DNA from: Terriglobus albidus | GTDB lineage: Bacteria; Acidobacteriota; Terriglobia; Terriglobales; Acidobacteriaceae | Length of the DNA: 64,000 nucleotides | Reading direction: 5' to 3' | Assembly: GCF_025685425.1 (NCBI RefSeq) | Contig: NZ_JAGTAS010000058.1 | Coordinates: forward strand, 310,001 to 374,000 | In this document: positions 26,301 to 34,675 of the stretch, one piece after another | How the letters are laid out: each line of letters begins with the position of its first letter | Numbering within the stretch: position 1 is the stretch's first letter | Notes under the pieces: generated by a model | The model's input: only the letters and a program-made list of their open reading frames with translations | What the model was told of the DNA's origin: nothing | The model's database searches: none | Made by a program: the position numbers and the translations under genes

Positions 26301-26723
26301 CTCGATCCGCTGGGTTACAGCGCCTTCAAAACCTTGTGCAGCGACTTTTACCGTGTAGTTTCCCGCCACAACCGACGTAATCACATAGTCGCCGTTCTCG
26401 TCGGTCTTCGCTGTCTGTGTGATGTTGGTGTCAAGATTTGTGGCGCTGATAGAAGCACCCGTTACAGCACTTCCCTGCGGATCGACTACGTGACCAACGA
26501 AGCGTCCCTGGTCTACCTGCCCCAGTGCGGACACGACCATGAAGAGAGACATAAATGCGGCGCTTCCTAGAGCCTTTTTCCTGATGCTGGGCATGCCGGC
26601 AGAGGAGTGCAGCGGCGTTTTCATTGCGGAAAACGCCCATAGATAGGAAATCCCTACTCTACACCTACAGGAAAAACACTCTAGCGACCTGGCAATTTTC
26701 GCGAGCAGCATATCTCGAACCAT
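23352..26723 (-). CDS. Oar-like TonB-dependent receptor with element inserted in its signal peptide
   Basis: 1123 residues. After the signal region comes a carboxypeptidase-regulatory-like Ig domain (GRFVGHVVDPQGSAVTGASISATNLDTN... about 71-160), a plug (ITNKQLTELPINGRGFYRLASLTPGA, LLDGNDVSEQ) and a large barrel ending LALKYRF. ATG 26723 is chosen for its strong GGGGGGAAG site. A 116-bp palindromic element sits in frame within the signal-peptide coding part: without it, the start would read MVRDMLLAKIARS-LGSAAFMSLFMVVSALGQ, a normal signal peptide. With it, either a ~69-residue leader is made or translation starts inside the element at ATG 26594, giving MPSIRKKALGSAAFMSL. Promoter motifs match the GH39 operon, so co-regulated uptake of the same substrate is likely. 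Confidence 0.9.
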   Translation of the reverse strand: MVRDMLLAKIARSLECFSCRCRVGISYLWAFSAMKTPLHSSAGMPSIRKKALGSAAFMSLFMVVSALGQVDQGRFVGHVVDPQGSAVTGASISATNLDTNITQTAKTDENGDYVITSVVAGNYTVKVAAQGFEGAVTQRIEVQVAQIVRQDFSLKVGSTSETIEVSTTAPLLSTDSATVGQVITNKQLTELPINGRGFYRLASLTPGAALLPPTGNSLAIRPEVVNGNVISGIRGSATSFLLDGNDVSEQHQGGTFIQTSIDALQEFSVQQSPYSAEYNRGGAFFNATVKSGTNRFHGGLFEFLRNEKLDARNYFSPTRAILKRNQFGASLGGPLFIPKFYSGRDRTFFFVNYEGQRLRNGLVVNMIVPSDAQRSGNFGTKTIRDPQTGVAFTNNTIPTNRISSQALAIQQYIPRQNTSSGTFAAVPSQAIDFDQYIVRLDHQLTARNRLFARWVYVTNHEVDPNNAPALGTANLTSIGQDIAAGLITNIGSTMVNEIRSHFLPSHVRLQAFLQGPDFNAKFGIAGLSETLRDGKSSFPDYSFSGYSPIQGSTFDQRPKSQDRKAWEISDNFTILKGKQSIKMGTLVRYYQWLGYDSQTYAGSFGFSGSASGDAYADFLLGLPNTGSRAFPAVNFGGQVWSKQFYVQDDIRLGKLTLNLGLRYEYTPWLDGYKGQVGTFDPSQSKPIIVSGDGTVPDLTAQPAAPTAYQFFGQFIQTTAQARLPRNATYTDKTQFGPRIGLAYSLDNKTVIRAGFGMFYEPEGTSGRVNLNTLPFRLSETVAQTQFSGPTVKTLADYYQGSKLGSTTANPTLSPTRLHLNMGTNIHYSLNIQRQFSNHDVLEIGYVGNRGVHLNGTNDINVPPPTTGTSSVQSRRPYQPWGNITYNTQDVTNHYDSLQTKYEHRFHGGFSLLGAYTYSKTLQYNQASALGGNSAYEYALAAYDVPHNLAMSGQYELPFGRGRKMLSNANGFVDSFIGGWQVQGIVILRSGTPFTPVVSGDVAKTGVGSQRPNLNPAGGSPSFKKSLTKWFDTSRYVVAPTGTYGNVRANTQRSDLFRQYDASIFKNFSLPGESILSFRAEFFNVSNTTSFAAPNATIDATAGGQVSATSVNPRSIQLALKYRF
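26568..26683 (-). repeat. Palindromic element, copy F, inside a coding region
   Basis: 116 bp with decayed terminal repeats (TAGAGTGTTTTTCCTGT on the minus strand; AAAGGCTCTA at the other end) and an intact central hairpin. In the gene's direction it is in the forward orientation and adds 114 net bases (38 codons) without a stop. Removing it with one TA restores the codons TCG-CTA-GGA. A change from ATACCC, the usual sequence, to ATGCCC creates a possible start codon within it. Confidence 0.9.
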
Positions 26724-26737
26724 CACTTCCCCCCTGA

Positions 26738-26815
26738 ATGCGAGGTACAGGCTTTCAAATCCGCCTCTCCTCAAAATCGGGTCAAAAGGTACTACCTTTA
26801 AGAAAAACGTGTCAA
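26738..26815 (-). promoter_or_regulatory. Receptor promoter with the same operator as the GH39 operon
   Basis: Minus-strand TTGACA (26815-26810), 13 bases, then GGTAGTACC (26796-26788), then GTACCTCGCAT (26748-26738) ending 15 bases before the ATG. Both the 9-bp near-palindrome and the 11-base leader motif are shared with the GH39 promoter at 22352-22404. Confidence 0.6.
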
Positions 26816-27065
26816 CGGAAGTTTTCAAAGGTCCGCGTCTCCAAGGTGAAGTTGAGAGTCTGAATGCCGGGTTCCAGTGGCTTTCCTGTTACCACGGCTC
26901 GCAAAAATAAAAGAATTTCAGGGGCCTTACCGCCATCTTCCAGCCGTTTGGGATGGATTGCCTGACATCCCTTTCCGGATGGGCTCACCCGTGCAATCTC
27001 GCCGATCTCTTTTTGATTGGTAGGCCCATTCGCCATGGCCGCAATCGTCAGGAGCAAGGGATTGC
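26816..27065. other. Intergenic stretch without a recognised gene
   Basis: This 250-bp part of the divergent gap between the receptor and GH51 genes has an open minus-strand frame of 104 codons (26812-27126) that I cannot match to a family. It lacks a ribosome site and runs over the receptor's -35 element. I regard it as probably non-coding, perhaps with decayed coding sequence. Confidence 0.35.
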
Positions 27066-27116
27066 TTGACAACACCTGGGGCGGATCGTATCGTCGTCTT
27101 TCTAGAAAACGTTTAC
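27066..27116 (+). promoter_or_regulatory. GH51 promoter with LacI-type operator candidate
   Basis: TTGACA at 27066-27071, 17 bases, then TATCGT at 27089-27094. Just downstream, GAAAACGTTTAC (27105-27116) is a CG-centred near-palindrome of the kind LacI-family repressors bind, well placed to block the promoter. Confidence 0.5.
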
Positions 27117-27150
27117 CCAGATCCACGATCCAAATCTAACGGGAGACCGC

Positions 27151-29049
27151 ATGAACACCCTCGCCAGGACAGTTCTCACGCCGCTCATCGCCTCCGTGTT
27201 TCTAAGTTTCGGTTCCAGCCAGATATCCGCACAGAGCGCAACCCTTAAGGTTGAAACCGACGCAGCCCTCTCCCCCGTCAGCCCCACCCTCTATGGCCTG
27301 ATGACAGAGGAGATCAACTACTCCTACGACGGAGGTCTCTATGCGGAGCTAATCCGTAACCGCACCTTCCAGCACCGGGGCAAAAGCTTTGCCTCCTGGC
27401 TGCCTGCCTCTCGCGGCAATGGTGAGGTTGAGATCGACGCCGGATCGGACGGCCCCAGCTCAGCGCTTAGCTCAAGCATGAAACTGACCATCAAGGTCCA
27501 CGGCGCCGGCGACGAAGCAGGAATGGCCAATACTGGTTTCTGGGGAATGGGAGCCAAACCATCCACGACCTACACCGGCAGCCTTTATGCAAAGGCCGAC
27601 TCGCCTATGAAGGCGCATCTCCTCCTGATCGCTGATCAGACGGGAGAAGCTGTCGCGGAGACAACAGCCGACCTGAGTGGCGGCACATGGAAGCAATACG
27701 AGTTCAAGATGAGCTCAAAGGCTGGAATCCCTGCTTCCGCACAGCATCACCTCGAAGTCCTCTTTGATCAACCAGGCACCGTCTCATTGCAACTGGTCTC
27801 CGTCATGGGCCCGACGTATCACAACCGCGCCAACGGAAACCGTCCTGACCTGATGGAGCTTATGGCGGCTATGAAGCCCAATTTCCTGCGTCTTCCTGGC
27901 GGAAACTACCTTGAAGGCGACACCATCAAAGAGCGCTTCAACTGGAAGGAGACCATCGGTCCTCTCGTCGATCGTCCCACACACCGGAGCCCGTGGAACT
28001 ACACCTCTTCCGATGGCCTGGGCCTGCTGGAGTTCCTGGAATGGTGTGAAGACCTGAAGATCGAGCCTGTACTGGCGGTCTACGCCGGCTACTCCCTCAA
28101 AGGAGAACATGTCACCGGCAAGGATCTGGAGCCGTTCATCCAGGATGCTCTCGACGAGATTGAGTACGTGACCGGCGACACCAGCACAAAGTGGGGCGGG
28201 ATCCGGGCCAAGAACGGCCATCCTGCTCCCTTCCCGCTGCACTACATCGAGATTGGCAATGAAGATTACTTCGATAAGTCCGGTTCTTATGATGAACGCT
28301 TCCAGGCATTCGCGAAGGCGATCCGTGCCAAATACCCGCAATACAAACTGATCTCAACCGCGCCCAACACCAAGGGAGATCCTGATGTGCAGGACGACCA
28401 CTACTATAGGAATCCGGAGGAGATGTTCGCCCTCGTCCACAAATACGACGACGCAGACCGCAAGGGGCCGAAGATCTTTGTGGGAGAGTGGGCGACGCGC
28501 ACCGGATCACCGACACCCGACTTTGGAGCCGCGCTCGGCGACGCCGCCTTCATGACCGGCATGGAACGCAATAGCGATCTCATCGTGATGGCCGCATATG
28601 CCCCGCTGATGGTGAACGTCAATCCGGGTGGAATGCAATGGTCATCCGATCTGATTGGCTATGATGCACTACGTTCCTACGGATCGCCTTCGTACTATAC
28701 CCAGGTGCTCTTCGCGAACCATCTGGGTGATCACACGGTGAAGACTACGGCAAGCGGGGAGAATCCACGTTTTTTCTGGTCGGCAACTGTTTCCACGGCG
28801 GAAAAGGTGCTTCACCTCAAACTGGTCAATGGATCGAGCTCTGCTCAAGCGCTGACGCTCGAGATTCCAAATGCAGCGTCAGGAAATGCTACGGTTTATA
28901 CCCTGCACGGAGCCAGTCGCTGGATCACAAACACCATCGAACACCCCGACGTCATCAAGCCGGTAAAGTCGAATGCAACCTGGAAGCCACAACTCTCTCA
29001 TAACGTGCCTGCAAATACGATTGAGGTCATTGATATTCCGCTGAAATAA
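27151..29049 (+). CDS. Secreted alpha-L-arabinofuranosidase, GH51
   Basis: 632 residues with a Sec signal (LTPLIASVFLSFGSSQISAQ). An N-terminal carbohydrate-binding-like region (about 95-215: TGSLYAKAD, WKQYEFKM) precedes the catalytic TIM barrel with PNFLRLPGGNYLEG, acid/base Glu371 in EIGNEDYF and nucleophile Glu446 in FVGEWAT. The C-terminal beta domain (Alpha-L-AF_C) closes with PANTIEVIDIPLK. GH51 releases terminal arabinofuranose from arabinan, arabinoxylan or RG-I side chains. GGGAG lies 7 bases before the ATG. The layout with the extra N-terminal module is that of the larger bacterial GH51 proteins. Single gene with its own promoter and terminator. Confidence 0.93.
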   Translation: MNTLARTVLTPLIASVFLSFGSSQISAQSATLKVETDAALSPVSPTLYGLMTEEINYSYDGGLYAELIRNRTFQHRGKSFASWLPASRGNGEVEIDAGSDGPSSALSSSMKLTIKVHGAGDEAGMANTGFWGMGAKPSTTYTGSLYAKADSPMKAHLLLIADQTGEAVAETTADLSGGTWKQYEFKMSSKAGIPASAQHHLEVLFDQPGTVSLQLVSVMGPTYHNRANGNRPDLMELMAAMKPNFLRLPGGNYLEGDTIKERFNWKETIGPLVDRPTHRSPWNYTSSDGLGLLEFLEWCEDLKIEPVLAVYAGYSLKGEHVTGKDLEPFIQDALDEIEYVTGDTSTKWGGIRAKNGHPAPFPLHYIEIGNEDYFDKSGSYDERFQAFAKAIRAKYPQYKLISTAPNTKGDPDVQDDHYYRNPEEMFALVHKYDDADRKGPKIFVGEWATRTGSPTPDFGAALGDAAFMTGMERNSDLIVMAAYAPLMVNVNPGGMQWSSDLIGYDALRSYGSPSYYTQVLFANHLGDHTVKTTASGENPRFFWSATVSTAEKVLHLKLVNGSSSAQALTLEIPNAASGNATVYTLHGASRWITNTIEHPDVIKPVKSNATWKPQLSHNVPANTIEVIDIPLK

Positions 29050-29110
29050 CTCCCAGGGCTCTCGCCCTCATTTACAAGGACGTCGACTGGGATCATATAC
29101 TCGCAACAAA

Positions 29111-29142
29111 AAAGCGCCGGCCCATTGCGGGGCCGGCGCTTT
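29111..29142. terminator. Bidirectional intrinsic terminator
   Basis: Perfect 13-bp stem AAAGCGCCGGCCC with a 6-nt loop, six A's on the left and T's on the right, between convergent GH51 and the IPT/TIG lipoprotein. Confidence 0.9.
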
Positions 29143-29157
29143 GGTTTGCCTGCTGGT

Positions 29158-32100
29158 TTAGTTGATCGTGATCGTAAGAGTTCCTGAAGCCGTCGCTCCC
29201 GGATTGGTTGCCACCACGGAGGCACTTCCGGTCGTGGTCAAATCAGAGGCCGGAATGGCGACGGTCACATGGGTTGAATCCACAATGGTGGTAGTCCGGT
29301 AGCTTCCGTTCCACGTCACCGCGACACCCGGCAGGAAGTTACTTCCTGTGAGTGTCAACAACGTGTTGCCGGTTCCATGAGTGATGGTTGACAACGAAGA
29401 TGAAGTGAGTGTCGCGGATGTATTTGTGCCCAGGAGTTGTGGCACAACGAATGGTCCACGAAGCAGATAGAGATGGCCGGTTGAGGTTACTAGAGCCAGA
29501 CCATCCTGCCCCCAGCGGACGACATCCTGAATGTTAAAGCTCGTTGTTCCTTCAATCGTCGGGATGTTCAACGAGATCGCACCGGTTCTCAGATAGGTGC
29601 CTGTATCGTAAGAGACGATTCCATCCGTATTTCCATACGATTGGTTGGACGTATTCCCTGCGAAAAATATCGTGCGCAGAGAGGTGTCCGGCTCCATGGC
29701 CGTAGGGTTCGCACTATACGAGCTAGGCATCGTGAAAGCTCCGGTCTGAGTAACAGCACCGCCGGACGAAAACGTTGCCACTCCACCGTTGTACGAGTAT
29801 CCCTTATTGCCTGCAAGCTTGAAACAACCGAAGCGGCTGAGCGCTGAGGCCGTACCTGAAGTGGATGTCAGACCATTGCTGTCTATTCCAAAGTAGGTGA
29901 CGGACGAGTTGTAATCCAGACTGGCGAACAAGGATGCCGAGTCAAGATAGCGCAGACACGTCGCATTGTAGTAATAGCTCGAGTAGTTCGTACGACGGGT
30001 GAGTGTATTCGAAACGGTTGAATAGTCGTAAATTCCCAACACGTATGGATAGTAGTTGGACATGGATAGAGCGACGGTGTTTTCACTTCCCGGAGATACA
30101 GCAATCTCCTGCGGAACCGCACCGCAATAGGTGCAGGTTGTGCTGCCAGGAATGGAGAGAGTGGTCACTGCCCCCGTAGCCATGTTGTAACGATCAATGG
30201 TCTGGTTCGAGTTGTTTCCGAGATACAGTGTCTGACCGCTGTTGCTCAGAGCAAGCTTATTAGGCACAACGCTGAGAGCGACAGGGGTTCCGAAGGTCGC
30301 CGTCTCCGGAGTGAGTGCAACCAGCGAACTGCCGGCAATCGTCGAGGATCCAGTCGAAACGCTGGTCATCAGCTTGCGGCTATAAGGGTCGTACACAACA
30401 TGGTTCACACCGAGCGAGAGCGCGGTGTAGATGGTAAGCGGAACAGCATTTGAAACACCACCTCCAGGAGCCGGTGTCGAAACAGTAATTACCGACCATC
30501 CCATGCTTGTCAGGAGAGATGCGGGCACCATTGCTGAGAGTTGAGTGGAGCTCGTGAAGGTAGTGTTGAGAGCCGTTGCTCCCAACATGACCACAGAGTT
30601 CGCATTGAAGTTCAGACCGGTAATCGTAATTGCTGTATCACTGCTTCCACTCTTAATGGCATTCGGGGAAACAGAGGTCAGCGCCGGCGCAAGATAGTAA
30701 TCAGCCCCGGTGACATTCAATGACGCGTTGGCAGAATCATTTGTGCTGGTGTTGTCGGTGGTAGAACTGCTGACGAATGCCGAGAGAGTCGCCGTGCCGG
30801 CGGTCGTCTGTAACACCGTGACGGTTACTGTCACGCTGGCCCCGCTTGCAATAGAACCGAGGCTGCAGCCCCCGGTGGAAGCAGCGCAGCTTCCACTCGA
30901 TGATGTCGCGTTCTGCAGCTTGCCCGTGGAAGGAATCTGTAAAGCAAGTGCGACGTCAGTTGCGGTCTGAGGACCACTATTCGTGACAGTCACGGTATAG
31001 GTAGAGTTCGCCCCGGTCGTGGTATCGCCGGAGGCAGATACGGCGACAGAAAGATCGGCTACCTCGGAGGAGATATCCTGCACATTATTCGACCGGAGCG
31101 AGAAGATACCGCCGGTCGTATGGAATGCGAGGCCATTTCTTCCCCAACGGACCAATTTGTGCGGAGACAGGTAGATCGATGATCCGGACGAATTAGTGAT
31201 GTAGGACGGAACAGAGATCGGAATCACCGCACCGGTCGCCGTCGAGTCTGCCGGATTGAAGACCTGGATCTGGTTGTAGCTGGAGCAGCAGTATCCGCTG
31301 GAAGAGTCCAGGATGAAGACCTTATTCAGAGTTGTATCCAGGAAGGTTGGCCCCTGAGCTACTGTTGTACCCGAAACGTACATCGAAGATAGCGTTGTTC
31401 CCGCCTCTGCATCGTAGACCTTTCCGAAGTTGCCATAGAGCTTTCCACTGGAAAGCTGCATGTCATCCAGCGAACTGCTCGCTATCTGAATATTCGAATT
31501 GGTATTGCTTGCCTTCGCCGTGATACCGGAAGAGCTATAGGTATATGTGTACAACCCAGACCCGCCCACATAGATCTCATTGCGGCTTGAATCAACCTGC
31601 AACGCATATTGCGAGTAATAGGAATTCGTGCCGAGCGCTCCACGCAACACTCCCGCATCATAGATCGCGAGCTGTGAGGAGTAGTAGCTACCCTGCAGCA
31701 GGATCACGGAATCCGTTTGACCGGGCATGGGGATCATGCTCATCACCGTGCCGGCATTGCTTGATGACCCGGAAATATTCAGAGCAAACTGTAATCCGGC
31801 TTGCTTTGTTGTCAGATCTACTTTTCGGACGCCGAAAGAACCGTCCAATCCGACCCAGAGATATTTGCCGTCCGCCGTAACAGCCATCTTATTAGGCTCG
31901 TTGCCGACGAAGATAGGTGCACCAAGAGCGCCTGTTGCAGGATCCATGGACACTACAGAATTCCCATAGGGAGCTCCTACACCGGAGGGAATTGATAGAT
32001 AGAGAAGCCCGTCCACCGGGTTATAAACCATGCTATTGCTGACGATCGGAACATACGTTGTATAGCCCAGTGCGGCAGATGTGCCGCCACCGGGCGCCGG

Positions 32101-34392
32101 CGTGGTCACAGTAAAGCGGCCAATCCCTGGGAACTGCAGACGGGCGGCCGGCACAGTAACCGTCAGAGAGGTAGAGCTCACGTAACTCGTTGTCAGGGGG
32201 TACCCATTGAACGATGCCACTGTGGCCGCGGTGAAGCCCGTTCCATAAAGGGTCAAACTCGTGTCCTTAGCCACTGGTCCTGCTGTTGCGGAAAGACTCG
32301 TGAGCGTCGGCACCGGGGGATCGGTAATACTAAACGTCACTGCGTTCGATGTTGGGTTCGAAGCAGTAGGGCAATACGCCGTGATGCTCACGTTCCCCTT
32401 GGTGGCAAGATTCGACGCTGAGATTGAGGAGTACAGAGAATACCCGTAGGTATATGGATAACTGCCGCTGGGATTGTATATCTGACCGTAGGTGTAGCCC
32501 GTCGGTATCGAAACCCCATTCCATTGCAGGGTGCACGACGATACAAATCCCGCCGACAAGTATGCATACAACTGCACTGACGAAGATCCGACAATCGCGC
32601 TTGAAGGAGAGATCGAGCTGATAACCGGAGACACCGTCGGCGTAACGACGGAAAGCCGTGCTGTATCGGAAATGCTGCTGTTCGGAGCGGGATTAACCGC
32701 GGTGATGTTAAGCGTGCCTGTCGTCGTAACGTCAGCCGGTAGAAGGATGAAGCTCACCTGTGATGCGCTGAAATAGGTGGTTGCCCTGGGTGAGCCATTC
32801 ACCTGAATTGTCGTGCCGGGCTGGAAGTTTGCGCCGCCAACCGTGATCGTCGTGTTCGTCGTCCGACCGGCCGGAACCGAAGATGGCGATACTGTAATAG
32901 CACCCAGCGTTGGATTGTTTATGGCAATGGAGGCCGCGCTCGATGTTCCCCCTCCCGGGGCCGGAGTCACCACTGTGATGGAAAGACTGCCGGAGGTCGC
33001 TTGATCGGCAGCAGTAAGGGTTGTAAGCAACTGAGTCGAGGACACATAAGTCGTTGGACGCGCATTTCCGTTCACCTGCACGACCGAGCTCGAAACGAAA
33101 TTGGCTCCTGTGACAGTAACCTGCGTTTGGGTGGCCGTCCCGGTAGCAATGGTGCTTGGAGAAACCGTCAGAGCACCCGGCACAGGGTTGTTGATCGCGA
33201 AGCTCGCGACCGCACTGTTGCCACCTCCTGGAGAAGGTGTCTTCGCAACAATGGATAGACTTCCGGCCGTCGCCAAATCGGCGGCGGTAAGGGAGACAAT
33301 CGCTTGCGACGAGCTGATGTAGGTCGTCGCGCGTGGCGTGTCGTTTACATAAATCACGGTCGAAGGAACAAAATTACTACCGGCCACACTCACCTGCGAT
33401 GCGCCCGATCCACTTAAACCGGAAGACGGTGTCAACGTGATCGCTCCCGGAGCAGGATTGTTCACAGCAAAGGCTGAGGTGGATGAGATACCACCGCCGG
33501 GGGCAGCATTGATCGCGGCGATCGCCAACGTTCCAGAACTCGCCAGATCTGCCGCGCTAAGCACTACCTTCATGCTCGTGTTGTTGACAAATGTTGAAGG
33601 CCGCGCAGCGCCGTTCACCAGCAGATTGGTACCTGCGACGAAGCCTGATCCCGTAATCGTCACCGTGGTTGCCGCGGATCCGGCACTTCCGGTGTTTGGA
33701 GAAACAGAGGTAATCGTGGGCGCCGGGTTGTTCACCGAAAACGCAATCGTACCTGACGCGCCTCCACCGGGTTGGGGATTAACCACGTTCAGCAGTAATG
33801 GAGTAGCATTTGCAAAATCGTTCGCCGTAAGGTTCGCGGTCAATTGCGTCGCACTGACGTAAGTCGTAGTACGAGGACTTCCGTTCACCGACAGTGCAAC
33901 TCCTGAAACAAAATTGGTTCCGGAAACAGTAACATCCGTGGCGGCTGAACCGACCAGAATATTGCCCGGAGACAATGTCGTAACCGTGGGAACTGGATTG
34001 CTAACCTGGACATTATTGGAAGTGTCCGCTGCAATAACCTTCGCTCCGTCCTTCAGCGACAGATTCAGAATCGCACCCGTTGCAAGCTGGGCGGTAGATA
34101 TCGTCGCACGCAACTCGGTGCTGCTGATATAGCTCGTCGTCTCAGTCACGCCATTGAGAACGATCTGGGTGCTTGCTGTAAACCCAGTGCCCGTCACCGT
34201 CAAGGTAACCGTCGTCGAACCAGCCGGGATGTCTTTGGGCGCGACGGATGTAATGCTCATCGCAGTAGACTGCGATGAACCCGTATTCGAATTGGAAGCG
34301 GGGTTCGCTGAACAGCCGGTCAGGACTGACAGGGACGAGACAGACAAAAACAGGCAGAAGAAGCTCAGAAGCCGGGCCAACAAGTTTTTCAT
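29158..34392 (-). CDS. Giant IPT/TIG-repeat surface lipoprotein with two beta-propellers
   Basis: 1744 residues. The N-terminus ends in the lipobox SVLTGC, so Cys27 should be lipidated and the protein anchored in a membrane. About seven to eight tandem IPT/TIG Ig-like repeats follow (residues ~45-720; each has a VTG.NF/GSGF turn, a VNG.(P/A)R.TTYVS strand and a PAPGG(G)-S loop). Next come a YVTN-type propeller (~770-1130: VYNPVDGLLYLSIPSG, DGKYLWVGLDG), a DUF11 domain (~1150-1240: YTVTVTNSGPQTATDV), a TIG repeat, a second propeller (~1345-1630) and a last TIG repeat. The order suggests duplication of a TIG-propeller unit. No catalytic motif is seen; an adhesive or structural role is inferred. 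Ser, Thr and Gly are strongly enriched. Confidence 0.85.
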   Translation of the reverse strand: MKNLLARLLSFFCLFLSVSSLSVLTGCSANPASNSNTGSSQSTAMSITSVAPKDIPAGSTTVTLTVTGTGFTASTQIVLNGVTETTSYISSTELRATISTAQLATGAILNLSLKDGAKVIAADTSNNVQVSNPVPTVTTLSPGNILVGSAATDVTVSGTNFVSGVALSVNGSPRTTTYVSATQLTANLTANDFANATPLLLNVVNPQPGGGASGTIAFSVNNPAPTITSVSPNTGSAGSAATTVTITGSGFVAGTNLLVNGAARPSTFVNNTSMKVVLSAADLASSGTLAIAAINAAPGGGISSTSAFAVNNPAPGAITLTPSSGLSGSGASQVSVAGSNFVPSTVIYVNDTPRATTYISSSQAIVSLTAADLATAGSLSIVAKTPSPGGGNSAVASFAINNPVPGALTVSPSTIATGTATQTQVTVTGANFVSSSVVQVNGNARPTTYVSSTQLLTTLTAADQATSGSLSITVVTPAPGGGTSSAASIAINNPTLGAITVSPSSVPAGRTTNTTITVGGANFQPGTTIQVNGSPRATTYFSASQVSFILLPADVTTTGTLNITAVNPAPNSSISDTARLSVVTPTVSPVISSISPSSAIVGSSSVQLYAYLSAGFVSSCTLQWNGVSIPTGYTYGQIYNPSGSYPYTYGYSLYSSISASNLATKGNVSITAYCPTASNPTSNAVTFSITDPPVPTLTSLSATAGPVAKDTSLTLYGTGFTAATVASFNGYPLTTSYVSSTSLTVTVPAARLQFPGIGRFTVTTPAPGGGTSAALGYTTYVPIVSNSMVYNPVDGLLYLSIPSGVGAPYGNSVVSMDPATGALGAPIFVGNEPNKMAVTADGKYLWVGLDGSFGVRKVDLTTKQAGLQFALNISGSSSNAGTVMSMIPMPGQTDSVILLQGSYYSSQLAIYDAGVLRGALGTNSYYSQYALQVDSSRNEIYVGGSGLYTYTYSSSGITAKASNTNSNIQIASSSLDDMQLSSGKLYGNFGKVYDAEAGTTLSSMYVSGTTVAQGPTFLDTTLNKVFILDSSSGYCCSSYNQIQVFNPADSTATGAVIPISVPSYITNSSGSSIYLSPHKLVRWGRNGLAFHTTGGIFSLRSNNVQDISSEVADLSVAVSASGDTTTGANSTYTVTVTNSGPQTATDVALALQIPSTGKLQNATSSSGSCAASTGGCSLGSIASGASVTVTVTVLQTTAGTATLSAFVSSSTTDNTSTNDSANASLNVTGADYYLAPALTSVSPNAIKSGSSDTAITITGLNFNANSVVMLGATALNTTFTSSTQLSAMVPASLLTSMGWSVITVSTPAPGGGVSNAVPLTIYTALSLGVNHVVYDPYSRKLMTSVSTGSSTIAGSSLVALTPETATFGTPVALSVVPNKLALSNSGQTLYLGNNSNQTIDRYNMATGAVTTLSIPGSTTCTYCGAVPQEIAVSPGSENTVALSMSNYYPYVLGIYDYSTVSNTLTRRTNYSSYYYNATCLRYLDSASLFASLDYNSSVTYFGIDSNGLTSTSGTASALSRFGCFKLAGNKGYSYNGGVATFSSGGAVTQTGAFTMPSSYSANPTAMEPDTSLRTIFFAGNTSNQSYGNTDGIVSYDTGTYLRTGAISLNIPTIEGTTSFNIQDVVRWGQDGLALVTSTGHLYLLRGPFVVPQLLGTNTSATLTSSSLSTITHGTGNTLLTLTGSNFLPGVAVTWNGSYRTTTIVDSTHVTVAIPASDLTTTGSASVVATNPGATASGTLTITIN

Positions 34393-34533
34393 GAGAGTCG
34401 CTAGGGTACCCTATCGGTCGTCACCAATCAATAAAAACTTGCTGCCCCCTCCTCGTTTCTAACTTCTTCTCGTAAATGAAACATAGTATTCACATCTATG
34501 CCCTATTGCCTATCTGAACCGGAGCGGTTGTGC

Positions 34534-34647
34534 TAGAACATTTTCCCTGTAGGTGTGGAGTCGGGCTTCCGCATCTCTGGGGGTTTTCCGCAATGAACGC
34601 CGCTGCACTCTCTTTCCGGGCTACCCAGCAACAGGGAAAATCCTCTA
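34534..34647 (+). repeat. Palindromic element, copy G (114 bp)
   Basis: Starts TAGAACATTTTCCCTGT and ends AACAGGGAAAATCCTCTA. The centre has lost bases (GGTTTTCCGCAATGAACGCC), breaking the hairpin. It lies between the start of the lipoprotein gene and the stop of GH29, 28 bases from the latter. The rest of the 34393-34675 gap shows nothing else. Confidence 0.88.
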
Positions 34648-34675
34648 GTCTCTTACTTCATCGCATGGCCGTCTC

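Noticed and set aside
26812-27126. 104-residue minus-strand ORF in the receptor/GH51 gap
   Set aside because: No ribosome site, no family, and it overlaps the -35 element of the receptor promoter and the GH51 promoter. It is kept only as an unexplained stretch.
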